Part shown: one piece after another, positions 27,904-38,019 of the stretch
Layout: each line of letters begins with the position of its first letter
Position numbering within the stretch: the first letter of the stretch is position 1
Source of the DNA: Sphingomonadales bacterium Ga0077557
GTDB lineage: Bacteria; Pseudomonadota; Alphaproteobacteria; Sphingomonadales; Sphingomonadaceae
Direction of reading: 5' to 3'
DNA: 64,000 bases
Assembly: GCA_001464615.1 (NCBI GenBank)
Contig: LNFI01000008.1
Coordinates: forward strand, 124,001 to 188,000
Translations under genes and position numbers: made by a program
The notes under the pieces: generated by a model
The model's database searches: none
What the model was told of the DNA's origin: nothing
The model's input: the letters and a program-made list of their open reading frames with translations, nothing else

Positions 27904-28116
27904 ATGGTGACGCTGTTGAGCCTGATTTTGTTCTCCGCGGCCCTGATGTCAGTCTGTGCCGTCATGATGTTTACGTTGGTTCCCGCCATGCCACGGATCA
28001 TCGCGCTGTTCGCGGCTGAGGGCATAATCGCACCGGTGATGCCCGTCCGTGCCATGCCACGTCGTCGCCCCGTCATGGCAGTGGCGCGGCCGCCGGCTTG
28101 GCGCGCAGCTGCTTGA
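27904..28116 (+). CDS. Small hypothetical membrane protein (70 aa)
   Basis: 70 residues starting ATG 27904 with a near-perfect Shine-Dalgarno, GGAGGA, 7 nt upstream, which is much better than a chance ORF would be expected to show. The first 35 residues form a hydrophobic helix (LLSLILFSAALMSVCAVMMF); the tail is proline/arginine-rich. The 3' end overlaps the end of pssA on the opposite strand by 44 bases. TTGACA at 27786-27791 with a poor CATACA about 18 nt downstream may be its promoter. I do not recognise a family. Confidence 0.55.
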   Translation: MVTLLSLILFSAALMSVCAVMMFTLVPAMPRIIALFAAEGIIAPVMPVRAMPRRRPVMAVARPPAWRAAA

Positions 28117-28852
28117 TTCGCGCATAACCGCGGATACTGAACGGCATCGACAACAGATAAGCGACGCAAACCAGCGTGAGCGTGTGCCAGGGGGCAGAAA
28201 CCAGTGCCGCGCCCAGCAAGACAACGACCGCAATCGCTTCAAAGCGGACCGAACTGCGCAGCTTGAGCGACGACCAGCTATAGGTCGCCATGCTGGACAC
28301 CATCATGATTGCCACCAACGCTATCCAGGGCGCGACCAGCCAGGGCGACCGAAACAGTCCCTCTCCGGTCCAAAACCATAGATAAAGCGGCAGCATTGCT
28401 AGCCCGGCACCGGCCGGCGCGGGAATCCCGGTGAGAAACCCGGCCAGCTTGTGGGGCTGGTCGGCCATATCGATTGCGGCATTGAACCGGGCGAGCCGCA
28501 GCGCGCAAAATACCGCAAATACCAACGCGCATAGCCAGCCCAGCTGCGGAAATGCCCCAAGTGACCAAAGATACAGGATCAGCGCCGGGGAAACGCCGAA
28601 GGAAATGGCGTCCGACAGCGAATCAAGTTCAGCGCCAAACCGGCTCTCCCCCCGCACCATCCGCGCGATCCGGCCATCCAGGCCATCGAGCACACCGGCA
28701 ATCATGATCATCGTCACCGCCAGTTGCCATTCGGCCGCGATCGCAAAACGGATGCCTGTCAGCCCGGAACACAGCGCCAACGCCGTCACTGCATTGGGCG
28801 CCACTGCCCGCAACGGCAGGCCGCGCACCGGGCGTGGCCGGGGTCGCCTCAT
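28073..28852 (-). CDS. pssA: CDP-diacylglycerol-serine O-phosphatidyltransferase
   Basis: 259 residues, polytopic membrane enzyme making phosphatidylserine. The CDP-alcohol phosphotransferase signature is present as DGRIARMVRGESRFGAELDS followed by LSD, with all the metal-binding aspartates. The gene lies 106 bases after psd on the same strand; the product is the substrate of Psd. The start ATG 28852 begins with an arginine-rich cytoplasmic stretch. The 3' end overlaps a small opposite-strand ORF. Confidence 0.95.
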   Translation of the reverse strand: MRRPRPRPVRGLPLRAVAPNAVTALALCSGLTGIRFAIAAEWQLAVTMIMIAGVLDGLDGRIARMVRGESRFGAELDSLSDAISFGVSPALILYLWSLGAFPQLGWLCALVFAVFCALRLARFNAAIDMADQPHKLAGFLTGIPAPAGAGLAMLPLYLWFWTGEGLFRSPWLVAPWIALVAIMMVSSMATYSWSSLKLRSSVRFEAIAVVVLLGAALVSAPWHTLTLVCVAYLLSMPFSIRGYARIKQLRAKPAAAPLP

Positions 28853-28958
28853 CGCGCTGCTGCGATGCGCCGAAACCTACGGGGGGCAGCGGCGTCACGC
28901 GTCTGCTTGGCAAAATTGGGCGTGGACGGGGCTGTCCTTGGCACCGCCACGGGCATCG

Positions 28959-29717
28959 TCACTGAGTAATACCCAGCGGCGTCGTCGCATGCGCGCGGCC
29001 AATGATCGTTTCACCCGCGACACTGCGCTGGCCGAGCACGACCTGGCAGGCGAAATCGTCAGGCAAATAGACGTCCACTCGGCTGCCAAAGCGAATCAGG
29101 CCGATTCGCTGCCCGGATGCCACCATATCGCCAGGTTTGACGAAACCCACGATTCGCCGCGCAACCAGCCCGGCAATTTGGGTGAAGCCAATTTTGCGGC
29201 CATCGCGGCTCTCAACCAGAATATGCTGGCGTTCATTTTCCTCGCTCGCCTTGTCGAGGTCCGCATTGAGGAATTTGCCAGAAATATAAATAACCTGGCG
29301 GATCGTGCCGGGAATGGGCGTCCGGTTAATATGGACATCGAACACGCTCATAAAAATCGACACGCGCACCAATGGTGCGGCACCCAGGCAATTCTCACCG
29401 GCAAGCTCGGGCGGCACCGCCATTCGTTCGATCATCGTGATCAACCCGTCGGCAGGCGCTGTGATCAAATCATCGCCCTGTGGCGTCACCCGCACCGGAT
29501 CACGGAAAAACGCGGCAACCCAGATCGTTAGGCCAATCAGCGGCCAGGTCACGAAATCCCAGATAAAAAAGGACAGAAACGCCGCCGCCCCGGCGATCAG
29601 CACATATTTGCGCCCTTCGGGATGAACATCAGGAAAGCGCCAGGTGACGCTGGCACCACCAATTGGCGGTTTTTCGGGCAATGGCATGGTCGCTTTGTAC
29701 ATTGCGCAATGCAGCAT
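28959..29717 (-). CDS. psd: Phosphatidylserine decarboxylase proenzyme
   Basis: 252 residues of the short alphaproteobacterial type. Self-cleavage is expected at the Gly-Ser of [11 protein letters not shown] near the C-terminus; the Ser becomes the pyruvoyl group of the alpha chain. Other conserved parts are [11 protein letters not shown] and [14 protein letters not shown]. Two membrane helices lie near residues 38-70. It produces phosphatidylethanolamine from PssA product. The start is uncertain: ATG 29717, 29702 and 29687 are all in frame and none has a good ribosome-binding site. Confidence 0.94.
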   Translation of the reverse strand: MLHCAMYKATMPLPEKPPIGGASVTWRFPDVHPEGRKYVLIAGAAAFLSFFIWDFVTWPLIGLTIWVAAFFRDPVRVTPQGDDLITAPADGLITMIERMAVPPELAGENCLGAAPLVRVSIFMSVFDVHINRTPIPGTIRQVIYISGKFLNADLDKASEENERQHILVESRDGRKIGFTQIAGLVARRIVGFVKPGDMVASGQRIGLIRFGSRVDVYLPDDFACQVVLGQRSVAGETIIGRAHATTPLGITQ

Positions 29718-29842
29718 TTCAATGCGCGCGCACCAATCCGGGCGGACTCGTACCAGTCAGCACGTTTGGGGAGGTTGATTGGCGCGGGCCTTCATCCTAG
29801 ACGGCGCTGAGAAACCCTTCCCCAAGGATAAGCGAGCAATCG

Positions 29843-31057
29843 ATGGCGAAAATTAAGGTGAAGACGCCCGTCGTCGAAATCGACGGCGATGAGATGACCC
29901 GGATCATCTGGCAATGGATCCGTGAACGCCTCATTCTTCCCTATCTCGATATCGATCTCGATTATTATGATCTGGGCGTCGAGAAGCGTGACGAGACCGA
30001 TGACAAGATCACGGTGGAAAGCGCGCGGGCGATCCAAAAATATGGCGTCGGCGTGAAATGCGCCACGATCACTCCCGATGAAGACCGGGTGACGGAATTC
30101 GGCCTCAAAAAGATGTGGAAATCGCCCAACGGCACGATCCGCAACATCCTGGGCGGCACGATTTTCCGCGAACCAATCGTGATCAAGAACGTACCGCGCC
30201 TGATCCCCAGCTGGACCCACCCGATCGTCGTTGGCCGCCACGCCTTTGGCGATCAGTATCGCGCTACTGATTTCCTCGTCCCCGGCCCCGGCAAGCTACG
30301 CATGGTGTTCGAAGGCGATGACGGCACGGTGATTGATCGCGAAGTGTTCCAATACCCGTCGCCGGGCGTCGCGCTGGCGATGTACAATCTGGACGATTCG
30401 ATCCGCGATTTCGCGCGCGCATCGATGCATTACGGCTTGAACCTGAAATGGCCGGTTTATCTATCGACCAAGAACACCATCCTGAAGGCCTATGATGGCC
30501 GCTTTAAGGATTTGTTCGCTGAGGTCTTTGAAAGCGAATTCAAGGACAAGTTCAAGGAAGCTGGCATCGTCTATGAACATCGGTTGATCGATGACATGGT
30601 CGCTTCCGCGCTGAAATGGCATGGCGAATTCGTCTGGGCCTGCAAAAACTATGACGGCGACGTCCAGTCCGATCAGGTCGCCCAGGGCTTTGGTTCGCTC
30701 GGGCTGATGACGTCCGTGTTGCTAACGCCCGATGGCAAGACCGTTGAGGCAGAAGCGGCGCACGGCACCGTCACCCGCCATTTCCGTCAGCATCAGCAGG
30801 GTAAGGCAACCTCGACCAACCCGATCGCGTCGATTTTCGCCTGGACCGGCGGCCTTAAATATCGCGGCAAGTTTGATGGCACGCCCGAAGTCTCCGCCTT
30901 TGCCGAAACGCTTGAGCGGGTTTGCATCAAGACCGTTGAAGACGGTCATATGACCAAAGACCTTGCGCTGCTGATCGGGCCCAATCAGCCCTGGATGACG
31001 ACGGAGCAATTTTTCGAACAGGTCCGCGTCAATCTGGAAACCGCGATGGGTGTGTAG
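29843..31057 (+). CDS. icd: NADP-dependent isocitrate dehydrogenase
   Basis: 404 residues of the homodimeric (eukaryote-like) type, with the N-terminal [18 protein letters not shown]. The substrate and metal residues lie in [36 protein letters not shown] and [24 protein letters not shown] specificity follows [11 protein letters not shown]. It oxidises isocitrate to 2-oxoglutarate in the TCA cycle. It is followed after 2 bases by a putative peptidase gene. Confidence 0.97.
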   Translation: MAKIKVKTPVVEIDGDEMTRIIWQWIRERLILPYLDIDLDYYDLGVEKRDETDDKITVESARAIQKYGVGVKCATITPDEDRVTEFGLKKMWKSPNGTIRNILGGTIFREPIVIKNVPRLIPSWTHPIVVGRHAFGDQYRATDFLVPGPGKLRMVFEGDDGTVIDREVFQYPSPGVALAMYNLDDSIRDFARASMHYGLNLKWPVYLSTKNTILKAYDGRFKDLFAEVFESEFKDKFKEAGIVYEHRLIDDMVASALKWHGEFVWACKNYDGDVQSDQVAQGFGSLGLMTSVLLTPDGKTVEAEAAHGTVTRHFRQHQQGKATSTNPIASIFAWTGGLKYRGKFDGTPEVSAFAETLERVCIKTVEDGHMTKDLALLIGPNQPWMTTEQFFEQVRVNLETAMGV

Positions 31058-31059
31058 GC

Positions 31060-31758
31060 GTGGCGGGCGCGCGATCTCGCTGGCTGCTCGCCCTTGCAGC
31101 GCCAGCGATCGCCGCCAGCGCACCTCAACCGTCTGACGACCTTGCATTCCCCTTTCATCGTCAGATTGGCGGGCATCATATTTCCGCTGAGTTCCCGATC
31201 CCATCGGCGATGGATGCGGTGCTTGCGCGGGCAGACCAACGGCTCAGCTCGTCGGCCATTGCAGTACCCGGCCTAGGCAGCCGGATATTCCTCACCAATG
31301 GCGGCTGGCGCTGGCGCGCGCTCGCAAAGGCGAGCGTCAGCGCGTTTGCGATCTCGCGGCCCGGTTCGGAATTGGTGATCGTCAACCGCAGCGACATGGT
31401 CCGGGACCTCGCTTTCAACGGACGCAGGATTGGCGGGGTCCGGCCGCTCTCCCAAGTCATTGCCCATGAGATGGCGCATGGCCTGCTCCGTCGCCATTTC
31501 GGCCTTGCTGCAGCGCAGGCAGCGCCCGCCTGGAAAGTAGAGGGCTATTGCGATTTTGTTGCCGGCGGCGGCAGCCTTAGCGATGCAGAAGCGGCAAGGC
31601 TGATCGCTGCGGGCACTGATCATCCAGCGCTGCCTTATTATCTCGGGCGCAAACGCGTTGAAGCGATTCTGGCGCGCAATGGCGGCTCAGTCGATGCGCT
31701 GTTCGCAAACGACGATCCAGTTATCCACGAGCCGAAGCCGCAAAGGGCTGCAACCTAG
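31060..31758 (+). CDS. Putative exported zinc peptidase (HEMAH motif)
   Basis: 232 residues starting with GTG, 2 bases after the icd stop. A short hydrophobic signal-like N-terminus (WLLALAAPAIAAS) is followed by VIAHEMAHGLLRRHFG (His136, Glu137, His140) and WKVEGYCDFVAGG, where Glu161 is well placed for the third zinc ligand of a gluzincin-type site. The C-terminal quarter is helical and charged. I do not recognise a named family; the call rests on the motif and spacing. Location right behind icd could mean co-transcription but suggests no role. Confidence 0.7.
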   Translation: MAGARSRWLLALAAPAIAASAPQPSDDLAFPFHRQIGGHHISAEFPIPSAMDAVLARADQRLSSSAIAVPGLGSRIFLTNGGWRWRALAKASVSAFAISRPGSELVIVNRSDMVRDLAFNGRRIGGVRPLSQVIAHEMAHGLLRRHFGLAAAQAAPAWKVEGYCDFVAGGGSLSDAEAARLIAAGTDHPALPYYLGRKRVEAILARNGGSVDALFANDDPVIHEPKPQRAAT

Positions 31759-31840
31759 TTTTCCCCCGCCAATTGGGGTTTCAGCTATCCTCAATCCGCC
31801 ATGGGCTGACAAAGCGCATCGTGGCAGGCTAGATGCCGTC

Positions 31841-33616
31841 ATGACCATCGCTCTCGACAGTCACGGATTTTCCGACGCGCTCGTCATTCTGGGGGCCGCA
31901 GGGCTTGTCATCCCGGCATTCGCCCGCGCGAAAATCAGCCCGGTGATCGGTTTCATTCTGGTCGGCGTACTGGTTGGCCCCTTCGGCCTGGGCGCACTGG
32001 TCGGCAAAATGCCCTGGTTGCGGCATGTCACCATTTCCGATGCCGATGCGATCGAACCGTTTGCCGAATTCGGTATCACATTGCTGCTCTTTTCGATCGG
32101 GCTCGAACTTTCGCTAAAGCGGCTATGGAGCATGCGTCAGTTGGTTTTCGGCACCGGAGCGGCTGAGCTGATCGCATCCGGCATGATTATTGGCGTCGGG
32201 GCACATCTCTTTGGCGTGCCTTGGTCGAGCGCTCTGGCCCTGGGTTTCGCGCTTGCCTTGTCATCGACAGCGTTGGTCCTCCCGATTGCAGGCACCACCA
32301 GCGGAGTGGGCCGCGCGGCTTTTGCGATGCTGTTGTTCGAAGATCTGGCGCTGGTGCCGATCATCTTTGCGCTGGCTGCCCTTGCCCCGCATGGCTCCAA
32401 TGATCCTTTGGCGATAGTCTGGATTCTTGCCCTGGGCCTGGTGACCATCGCGCTAATGTTTATCGGCGGGCGGGTCATCTTGCCGCGCCTGTTCGCGCAG
32501 GCGGCGCGCACCAAAAGTCCCGAATTGTTCCTGGCAGCGTCGCTGCTCGTCGTAATCGTGGCCAGCCTGGCCACGACGGCCGTCGGCCTGTCACCCATTG
32601 TCGGCGCGCTGCTCGCCGGGCTGCTGATCGCAGAGACCGATTACCGTAGCGAGGTCGAAGTGATGACGGCACCGTTTAACGGTCTGGCGCTCGGCGTGTT
32701 TCTGATCACCGTGGGGATGAGCATCGATCTTCGATCGATCCTGGCCGGCTGGCCAGAGCTGTTGCTCGCGATTGTCGCGGTCGTTTCTGTGAAAGCGCTG
32801 GTTACTTTTGGGCTGTTGCGCTGGGCCGGTGTCCGCGGCGGCATTGCCGCAGAGACCGGCCTGTTGATGGGCAGTCCGTCAGAGACAACCTTGATTGTAT
32901 TGGGTGCTGCTGCGCAGGCGCAGCTCATCAAGCCCGATTTTGCCAATTTCTGGGAAACTGTAACCGCGCTTGGGTTGACGCTCACGCCCCTGCTCGCTTG
33001 GATCGGCAGACAGGCTGCGCGTCGAATCGAACGCCGCACCGATGGCGATCCGCTGGGCATTACCATCCCGGCAGAGGGGCCTGGCACGGTGATCATTGGC
33101 TTTGGCCGGGTAGGCAGAATGGTCGCGGAAATGCTCCGCGCCCATCAACAGCCCTTTGTCGCGGTAGAAGCCGATATCGATACCGTTATCGCTGCCCGGG
33201 CAGAAGGTTATCCAATGATCTTCGGCGATGTCGCACGGACGGAATTGGTCGATCGGCTCAATCTTGGCCGCGCAAGGGCGTTGATTTTGACGATGGACGA
33301 TCCTGTACTCACGGTCCGGCTGACCAAACGGGTCCGCAATTGGGTGCCTGATCTGACCATTGTTGCCCGCGCCCGCGATGTCGACCACGCCGCAGAACTC
33401 TATCGCGCAGGCGTAACCGATGCAGTGCCGGAAACGCTCGAGAGCTCGCTGCAGCTATCAGAAGCCGTGCTGACTGATCTTGGCGTTGCCGTCGGCCCTG
33501 TGATCGCATCGATTCATGAAAAGCGCGATGCATTGCGCAAAGAGATTAAGGGCGCTGCGGGGCTGATGCGCGAGCCACGCTTTCGTCGATTACGCGACAG
33601 CGATCATCCGGCGTGA
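31841..33616 (+). CDS. KefB-like monovalent cation:proton antiporter (CPA2)
   Basis: About 591 residues. An N-terminal Na+/H+ exchanger-type domain of about 12 helices (ISPVIGFILVGVLVGPFGLG, FGITLLLFSIGLELSLKRLW, LALSSTALVLP) is followed by a cytoplasmic TrkA-N/RCK nucleotide-binding domain (VIIGFGRVGRMVAEML, MIFGDVARTELVDRL). This is the KefB/KefC architecture for potassium efflux. The open frame runs upstream into the previous gene; ATG 31841 is the first Met before the conserved hydrophobic start. The product is an inner-membrane protein. Ion specificity cannot be read from sequence. Confidence 0.9.
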   Translation: MTIALDSHGFSDALVILGAAGLVIPAFARAKISPVIGFILVGVLVGPFGLGALVGKMPWLRHVTISDADAIEPFAEFGITLLLFSIGLELSLKRLWSMRQLVFGTGAAELIASGMIIGVGAHLFGVPWSSALALGFALALSSTALVLPIAGTTSGVGRAAFAMLLFEDLALVPIIFALAALAPHGSNDPLAIVWILALGLVTIALMFIGGRVILPRLFAQAARTKSPELFLAASLLVVIVASLATTAVGLSPIVGALLAGLLIAETDYRSEVEVMTAPFNGLALGVFLITVGMSIDLRSILAGWPELLLAIVAVVSVKALVTFGLLRWAGVRGGIAAETGLLMGSPSETTLIVLGAAAQAQLIKPDFANFWETVTALGLTLTPLLAWIGRQAARRIERRTDGDPLGITIPAEGPGTVIIGFGRVGRMVAEMLRAHQQPFVAVEADIDTVIAARAEGYPMIFGDVARTELVDRLNLGRARALILTMDDPVLTVRLTKRVRNWVPDLTIVARARDVDHAAELYRAGVTDAVPETLESSLQLSEAVLTDLGVAVGPVIASIHEKRDALRKEIKGAAGLMREPRFRRLRDSDHPA

Positions 33617-33693
33617 GGGCAGAATCATCCTGCCCACGCGATTCACTACCCCTGTGCAGCCGGACTTAACCCCAAAAGCGCATTGATTTGCGC

Positions 33694-33849
33694 ATGATGA
33701 TCAAAGCCCTTGCTGCGCTTACGCTCATTCTGCTGGCGGTCGATTACGCCCTCACCGGCGGCAGCTATAGCGCGGCGACCATGGCAAGCATCGGTCATCT
33801 CGGTCATTGGCTGGCCGATTCTGCCCGTAATTCGATCTTCTCGCGCTGA
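33694..33849 (+). CDS. 51-residue membrane-associated hypothetical protein
   Basis: A short reading frame: ATG ATG ATC AAA... TCG CGC TGA. It encodes a hydrophobic N-terminal helix (IKALAALTLILLAVDYALTG) and a short amphipathic tail with two GH pairs. It lies in the 300-base space between the antiporter and the NTF2-like gene. No strong Shine-Dalgarno is seen, so it could be a chance ORF; the coherent signal/anchor-like composition argues for a gene. Confidence 0.45.
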   Translation: MMIKALAALTLILLAVDYALTGGSYSAATMASIGHLGHWLADSARNSIFSR

Positions 33850-33916
33850 AAGAATGCCGCCGGTTGCGCCCAGGGCCTTTACCTTACGTCAACCAAGCAT
33901 CAGTATCCCGCAATTA

Positions 33917-34321
33917 ATGGATATGAACGACGACGCCCGCGAAATTTTGTCGATAATCGAGCAATTCTGGCGTGCCCTGGATGCGCTGGAAGCAGACAAA
34001 GCGCGTGCGTTGACCGCGCCCGATATGATGATCATTGATGCGTTTGCCCCGTTCCAGTGGGCGGGGGCGAACAGTTTTGATCGCTGGGTAGAAGCGCTCT
34101 GGGCCTATTGCACCAAGCATGATTTTTCGATGAACCACACGACACTGCGCGCCCCGTCCCGCTTCACGCTTGTTGGCGATCAAGCCTATGTGGTCTGCCC
34201 AGCAATGATGGCCACGGCGCGCGGCGATGAGTTAATGTCGCAACAGGGCGTCATTGTTACCACGCTGCGCAGCGTTGACGGCAAATGGCTAATCTCTGCG
34301 CTGGTATGGGCCGGACAATAG
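33917..34321 (+). CDS. NTF2/SnoaL-like fold protein
   Basis: About 134 residues from ATG 33917 (or ATG 33923). The pattern of an N-terminal helix (EILSIIEQFWRALDALEADK), then APDMMIIDAFAPFQWAGANS, then beta strands ending in GKWLISALVWAGQ is typical of calcium/calmodulin-kinase-II-association or SnoaL-like domains that often work as small ligand-binding or ketosteroid-isomerase-like proteins. No catalytic residues can be assigned. The longer frame from 33710 reads through low-quality sequence and is not used. Confidence 0.7.
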   Translation: MDMNDDAREILSIIEQFWRALDALEADKARALTAPDMMIIDAFAPFQWAGANSFDRWVEALWAYCTKHDFSMNHTTLRAPSRFTLVGDQAYVVCPAMMATARGDELMSQQGVIVTTLRSVDGKWLISALVWAGQ

Positions 34322-34334
34322 CTTAGCGACCCGA

Positions 34335-36992
34335 TCAGGCCGTCGTTGTCTCCGCCATCAGGGCGTTTTTGACGGCAGTGATGGCATCAGCCGCCCGCCC
34401 GCCTTCGGGGCCACCGCCCTGCGCCATGTCAGGTCGTCCGCCACCACCCTGCCCGCCCAGTTCGGCGACCGCAATCCGCAGCAAATCAACCGCATTATGG
34501 CTGGCGACCAGATCGTCACTGATCCCGACCGCGACAGAGGCACGCCCCTCATTCACCGCGACAATCATCACGATGCCCGACCCAATTCGGGTCTTCACAT
34601 CGTCAACTGCGCCGCGCAAACCCTTGGGGTCGAGCCCGTCGACGACCTGACCGGCAAAGTTCTTGCCCCCCACCGTTTCGGGCCCGGCTGGTGCAGCGCC
34701 AGCGCCGCCACCCAGCGCCAATGCCTTTTTCGCTTCGGCAAGCTCACGTTCAAGCCGCCGGCGATCGTCAACCAGGGCAGCGACCCGCATCGGCACCTCG
34801 TCAGGTGACGCCTTCAGCACACTCGCCGTCTCGCGCAATTTTTCATCGCGATCAGCGAGCCACAGCCGTGCGGCCTCGCCCGTCAGCGCCTCGATCCGGC
34901 GGATACCGCTCGACACAGCGCCCTCAGCGACGATTTTGAACAAGGCGATATCGCCCAGCGCCGATACATGGGTGCCGCCACACAGCTCAACCGAATAGGG
35001 CGCGTCCGCGTCTGTTCCCATCGCAAGCACGCGCACTTCATCGCCGTATTTCTCACCAAAAAGCGCCATTGCCCCCGCCGCAATCGCATCCTCGGGCGTC
35101 ATCAACCGGGTAGTGACCGGGCCATTGCCCCTGATCTGGCGGTTCACATCAGCTTCGATATCGGCAATCTCGGCGGCGCTTAGCGCGCTTGGATGCGAGA
35201 AATCGAAGCGAAAGCGATCGGCCGCCACCAGGCTGCCCTTTTGGGAGACATGCCCGCCGAGCCGCGTGCGCAACGCTGCATGCAACAAGTGCGTTGCCGA
35301 ATGATTGGCGCGAATCTGCGCGCGCCGCGCGACATCAATTGCCAGGTGGACGGTATCGCCCTGCACGATTTCGCCCGCCGTGATCAACGCCTGATGCGCG
35401 TGCAACCGGCCGACTGCCTTGCTGGTATCCCGCACGCTCGCGCGCAAACCGCCATCGGTGCTAATCACGCCAGCATCGCCCATCTGGCCGCCGCTTTCGG
35501 CATAAAAGGGCGTCTGATTGGTCAACACGACCACTTCGCCGGGGCCAGCGCGATCAACCCGAACGCCGTCCTTCAACAACGCGATAACGGTACCGTCACC
35601 GACATCGCTGGTATAGCCCGTGAACTCAGTACCGCCCACCTCCTCGGCAATGTCAAACCAGACTTCATCGGAGGCGCGCTCGCCCGATCCCTTCCAGGCG
35701 GCGCGGGCGGCGCGCTTTTGTTCGGCCATCGCCGTATCAAATCCGGCACGATCGACACCAAATCCCTGCGATCGAAGCGCATCCTCGGTCAGATCATACG
35801 GGAAGCCAAATGTGTCATATAGCTTGAACGCCGTTTCTCCGGCGAGTGTTGCGCCCGGCGCCATGCCTGCCGTCGCCTCGTCGAGCAGCTTCAGCCCGTT
35901 GGTCAGCGTCTGGCGAAAACGCGTTTCCTCCTGCGCCAGCGTTGCCTCGATCAACGGCTGCGCGCGCAGCAGCTCCGGATAGGCAGTGCCCATTTCCGCG
36001 ACGAGCGCAGGCACAAGGCGATGCATCAGCGGGTCCTTGGCGCCCAATAGATGGGCGTGGCGCATCGCGCGGCGCATAATCCGCCGCAGCACATAACCGC
36101 GCCCCTCATTGGCGGGCAGCACGCCGTCAGCCACCAGAAAGCCGCTGGTGCGCAGATGATCGGCGATGATCCGGTGGCTCGCCTGGGTTTCCCCGGTAGA
36201 CGGCGTGTGCGTCAGCGCGCTGGATGCAGCGATCAGTGCCTTGAATGTATCGGTGTCATAATTGTCGTGCACACCCTGCAGCACGGCGGCGATGCGCTCC
36301 AGCCCCATGCCGGTATCAATCGATGGGCGCGGCAACGGCGTCCGCTCGCCACCGGCGGCCTGCTCGAACTGCATGAAGACCAGATTCCAGATTTCTACAA
36401 AGCGGTCGCCATCCTCATCCGGACTGCCCGGCGGGCCGCCAGGAATATGGTCGCCATGGTCGTAGAAAATCTCGGAACATGGCCCGCACGGCCCGGTATC
36501 GCCCATCGACCAAAAATTATCGTTGGTGGCGATCCGGATGATCCGGCTTTCCGGCAGCCCGGCGATCTTGCGCCACAGATCAAAGGCTTCATCATCGGTG
36601 TGATAGACGGTCACCGTCAGCCGATCGGGATCAATGCCCCATTCGCGGGTGATCAAATTCCAAGCGAGCAAGATTGCGCGTTCTTTGAAATAATCACCGA
36701 ACGAGAAATTACCGAGCATTTCAAAGAATGTATGGTGCCGCGCCGTATAGCCGACATTGTCCAAATCATTGTGCTTGCCGCCCGCGCGCACACATTTCTG
36801 CGATGAGCTCGCGGTGAGATAGGGCCGCGATTCAAGCCCGGTGAAGACGTTCTTGAAAGGCACCATGCCGGCATTGACGAACATTAACGTCGGATCATTA
36901 TGCGGCACGAGCGGTGCGGAAGGCACGCGAGCATGCCCCTCACCGGCAAAATAATCCAGGAAGCTGCGGCGGATGTCGTTGGTCGATGTCAT
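34335..36992 (-). CDS. alaS: Alanyl-tRNA synthetase
   Basis: 885 residues, full length. The class II catalytic domain begins at [20 protein letters not shown], with [16 protein letters not shown]. The editing domain carries [11 protein letters not shown] and the zinc Cys/His in [13 protein letters not shown]. The C-Ala domain ends with the glycine-rich [15 protein letters not shown]. No frame break is seen. It lies downstream of recA on the same strand but separated by several genes, unlike genomes where recA and alaS are adjacent. Confidence 0.98.
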   Translation of the reverse strand: MTSTNDIRRSFLDYFAGEGHARVPSAPLVPHNDPTLMFVNAGMVPFKNVFTGLESRPYLTASSSQKCVRAGGKHNDLDNVGYTARHHTFFEMLGNFSFGDYFKERAILLAWNLITREWGIDPDRLTVTVYHTDDEAFDLWRKIAGLPESRIIRIATNDNFWSMGDTGPCGPCSEIFYDHGDHIPGGPPGSPDEDGDRFVEIWNLVFMQFEQAAGGERTPLPRPSIDTGMGLERIAAVLQGVHDNYDTDTFKALIAASSALTHTPSTGETQASHRIIADHLRTSGFLVADGVLPANEGRGYVLRRIMRRAMRHAHLLGAKDPLMHRLVPALVAEMGTAYPELLRAQPLIEATLAQEETRFRQTLTNGLKLLDEATAGMAPGATLAGETAFKLYDTFGFPYDLTEDALRSQGFGVDRAGFDTAMAEQKRAARAAWKGSGERASDEVWFDIAEEVGGTEFTGYTSDVGDGTVIALLKDGVRVDRAGPGEVVVLTNQTPFYAESGGQMGDAGVISTDGGLRASVRDTSKAVGRLHAHQALITAGEIVQGDTVHLAIDVARRAQIRANHSATHLLHAALRTRLGGHVSQKGSLVAADRFRFDFSHPSALSAAEIADIEADVNRQIRGNGPVTTRLMTPEDAIAAGAMALFGEKYGDEVRVLAMGTDADAPYSVELCGGTHVSALGDIALFKIVAEGAVSSGIRRIEALTGEAARLWLADRDEKLRETASVLKASPDEVPMRVAALVDDRRRLERELAEAKKALALGGGAGAAPAGPETVGGKNFAGQVVDGLDPKGLRGAVDDVKTRIGSGIVMIVAVNEGRASVAVGISDDLVASHNAVDLLRIAVAELGGQGGGGRPDMAQGGGPEGGRAADAITAVKNALMAETTTA

Positions 36993-37114
36993 GCCGCTGA
37001 TCTAGGGCGACGCGCGGCCACGCTCAAGCAAAACACGGCGCGCACATCAAACATCGCGATCACGGTGACGAAAGCCCCCGCGCGTCTTCACGCCTCCCCG
37101 TCCACAAACGATGG

Positions 37115-37130
37115 AAAAAACATGTTTTTT
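37115..37130. repeat. Perfect 16-bp palindrome
   Basis: AAAAAACATGTTTTTT stands out in GC-rich DNA within the 238-base gap between alaS and the PilZ gene. It is 101 bases upstream of the PilZ start. It could be an operator, a UP-like/curved promoter element or a weak bidirectional terminator remnant. The rest of the gap (36993-37230) shows no other clear element. Confidence 0.5.
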
Positions 37131-37230
37131 GTAATCCCTTAATACTCGCCCGTTAGAATGCACCTTAACGACCCGACCCGCCTGACCAACCCGATCGTTC
37201 GACCGACATGACGAGGAGATTGACACCGAC

Positions 37231-37857
37231 ATGACAATTGCCGCGACGATGGAGCTGGACAATCGCCGTGGCTATATTGAGCGCCGGGGTGGTGCGCGTC
37301 ATATTTCGGTCTTTCGGGTCGGTCGGCTCGTTTCGACAGGGCCGGATCAACTCTGTGTGGTCCGAAATCTCTCCGCAAGCGGTGCGATGATCGAGGTGAA
37401 CCGGGTGCCCGCAGTAGGCGACCGGGTCCAGATTGATTTGCGGTCAGACCGATGCTTCTGGGCCACCGTCCGCTGGGCACGGCGGCGCGAGGCCGGGGTT
37501 CAGTTTGAAATGCCAATCGATGTCGATGCGGTATTGCGCGAAGAACGTCAGTCGATTCGCCGCCGTCATCCCCGTGCCCCCCGTTTCCAACGCGCAGGGA
37601 ATGCCAGAATTATCAGCGGGCGCGGCACCATCGAAGGGGCAATTGCCAATATCTCAATCGTCGGAGTTGCCGTCGTGACCCCGGAAATATTCGCGCGGGA
37701 CGAACCCGTTGTCGTTGCGGTTGACGGGCTTGGCGCAACGCATGCCTTTGTCCGGTGGAGCCTGGACGGCGAAATCGGCCTTCGGCTTTCATCGCCACTT
37801 TCATACCGGGCACTCGCCGATTGGCTCGATGACCAGGCGGCCATCGGCGACCCGTAA
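37231..37857 (+). CDS. Tandem PilZ-domain protein
   Basis: 208 residues apparently made of two PilZ-like domains. The first (about 16-105) has the RGGAR arginine patch and NLSASGAMIEV, the c-di-GMP-binding RxxxR and D/NxSxxG signatures. The second (about 110-205) has RRRHPRAPR and NISIVGVAVV, a more divergent version. A cytoplasmic c-di-GMP effector is likely; no output domain is present. ATG 37231 is preceded by AGGAG at 12 nt, a rather long spacing. The 162 bases to the next stop (37858-38019) hold nothing obvious. Confidence 0.82.
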   Translation: MTIAATMELDNRRGYIERRGGARHISVFRVGRLVSTGPDQLCVVRNLSASGAMIEVNRVPAVGDRVQIDLRSDRCFWATVRWARRREAGVQFEMPIDVDAVLREERQSIRRRHPRAPRFQRAGNARIISGRGTIEGAIANISIVGVAVVTPEIFARDEPVVVAVDGLGATHAFVRWSLDGEIGLRLSSPLSYRALADWLDDQAAIGDP

Positions 37858-38019
37858 CTATTTCCAAACTAACGCGATTGGCTTGGGCACGCGTTGCTGC
37901 ACCAATCCTCTCCCGTGACCGCTGGGCGTTATTCGGCGATAAGTAATCCCCTCGATGCCCACGGAACCACAAAGTGCTGGCACGGCGACAGCGCAGCTCT
38001 GGCCACGCCTCTCGCCTTA

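Noticed and set aside
37139..37176. CtrA-type TTAA-N7-TTAA site upstream of the PilZ gene
   Set aside because: The nearby TTAA/TTAG pairs have the wrong spacing (8 rather than 7) or a mismatched half.
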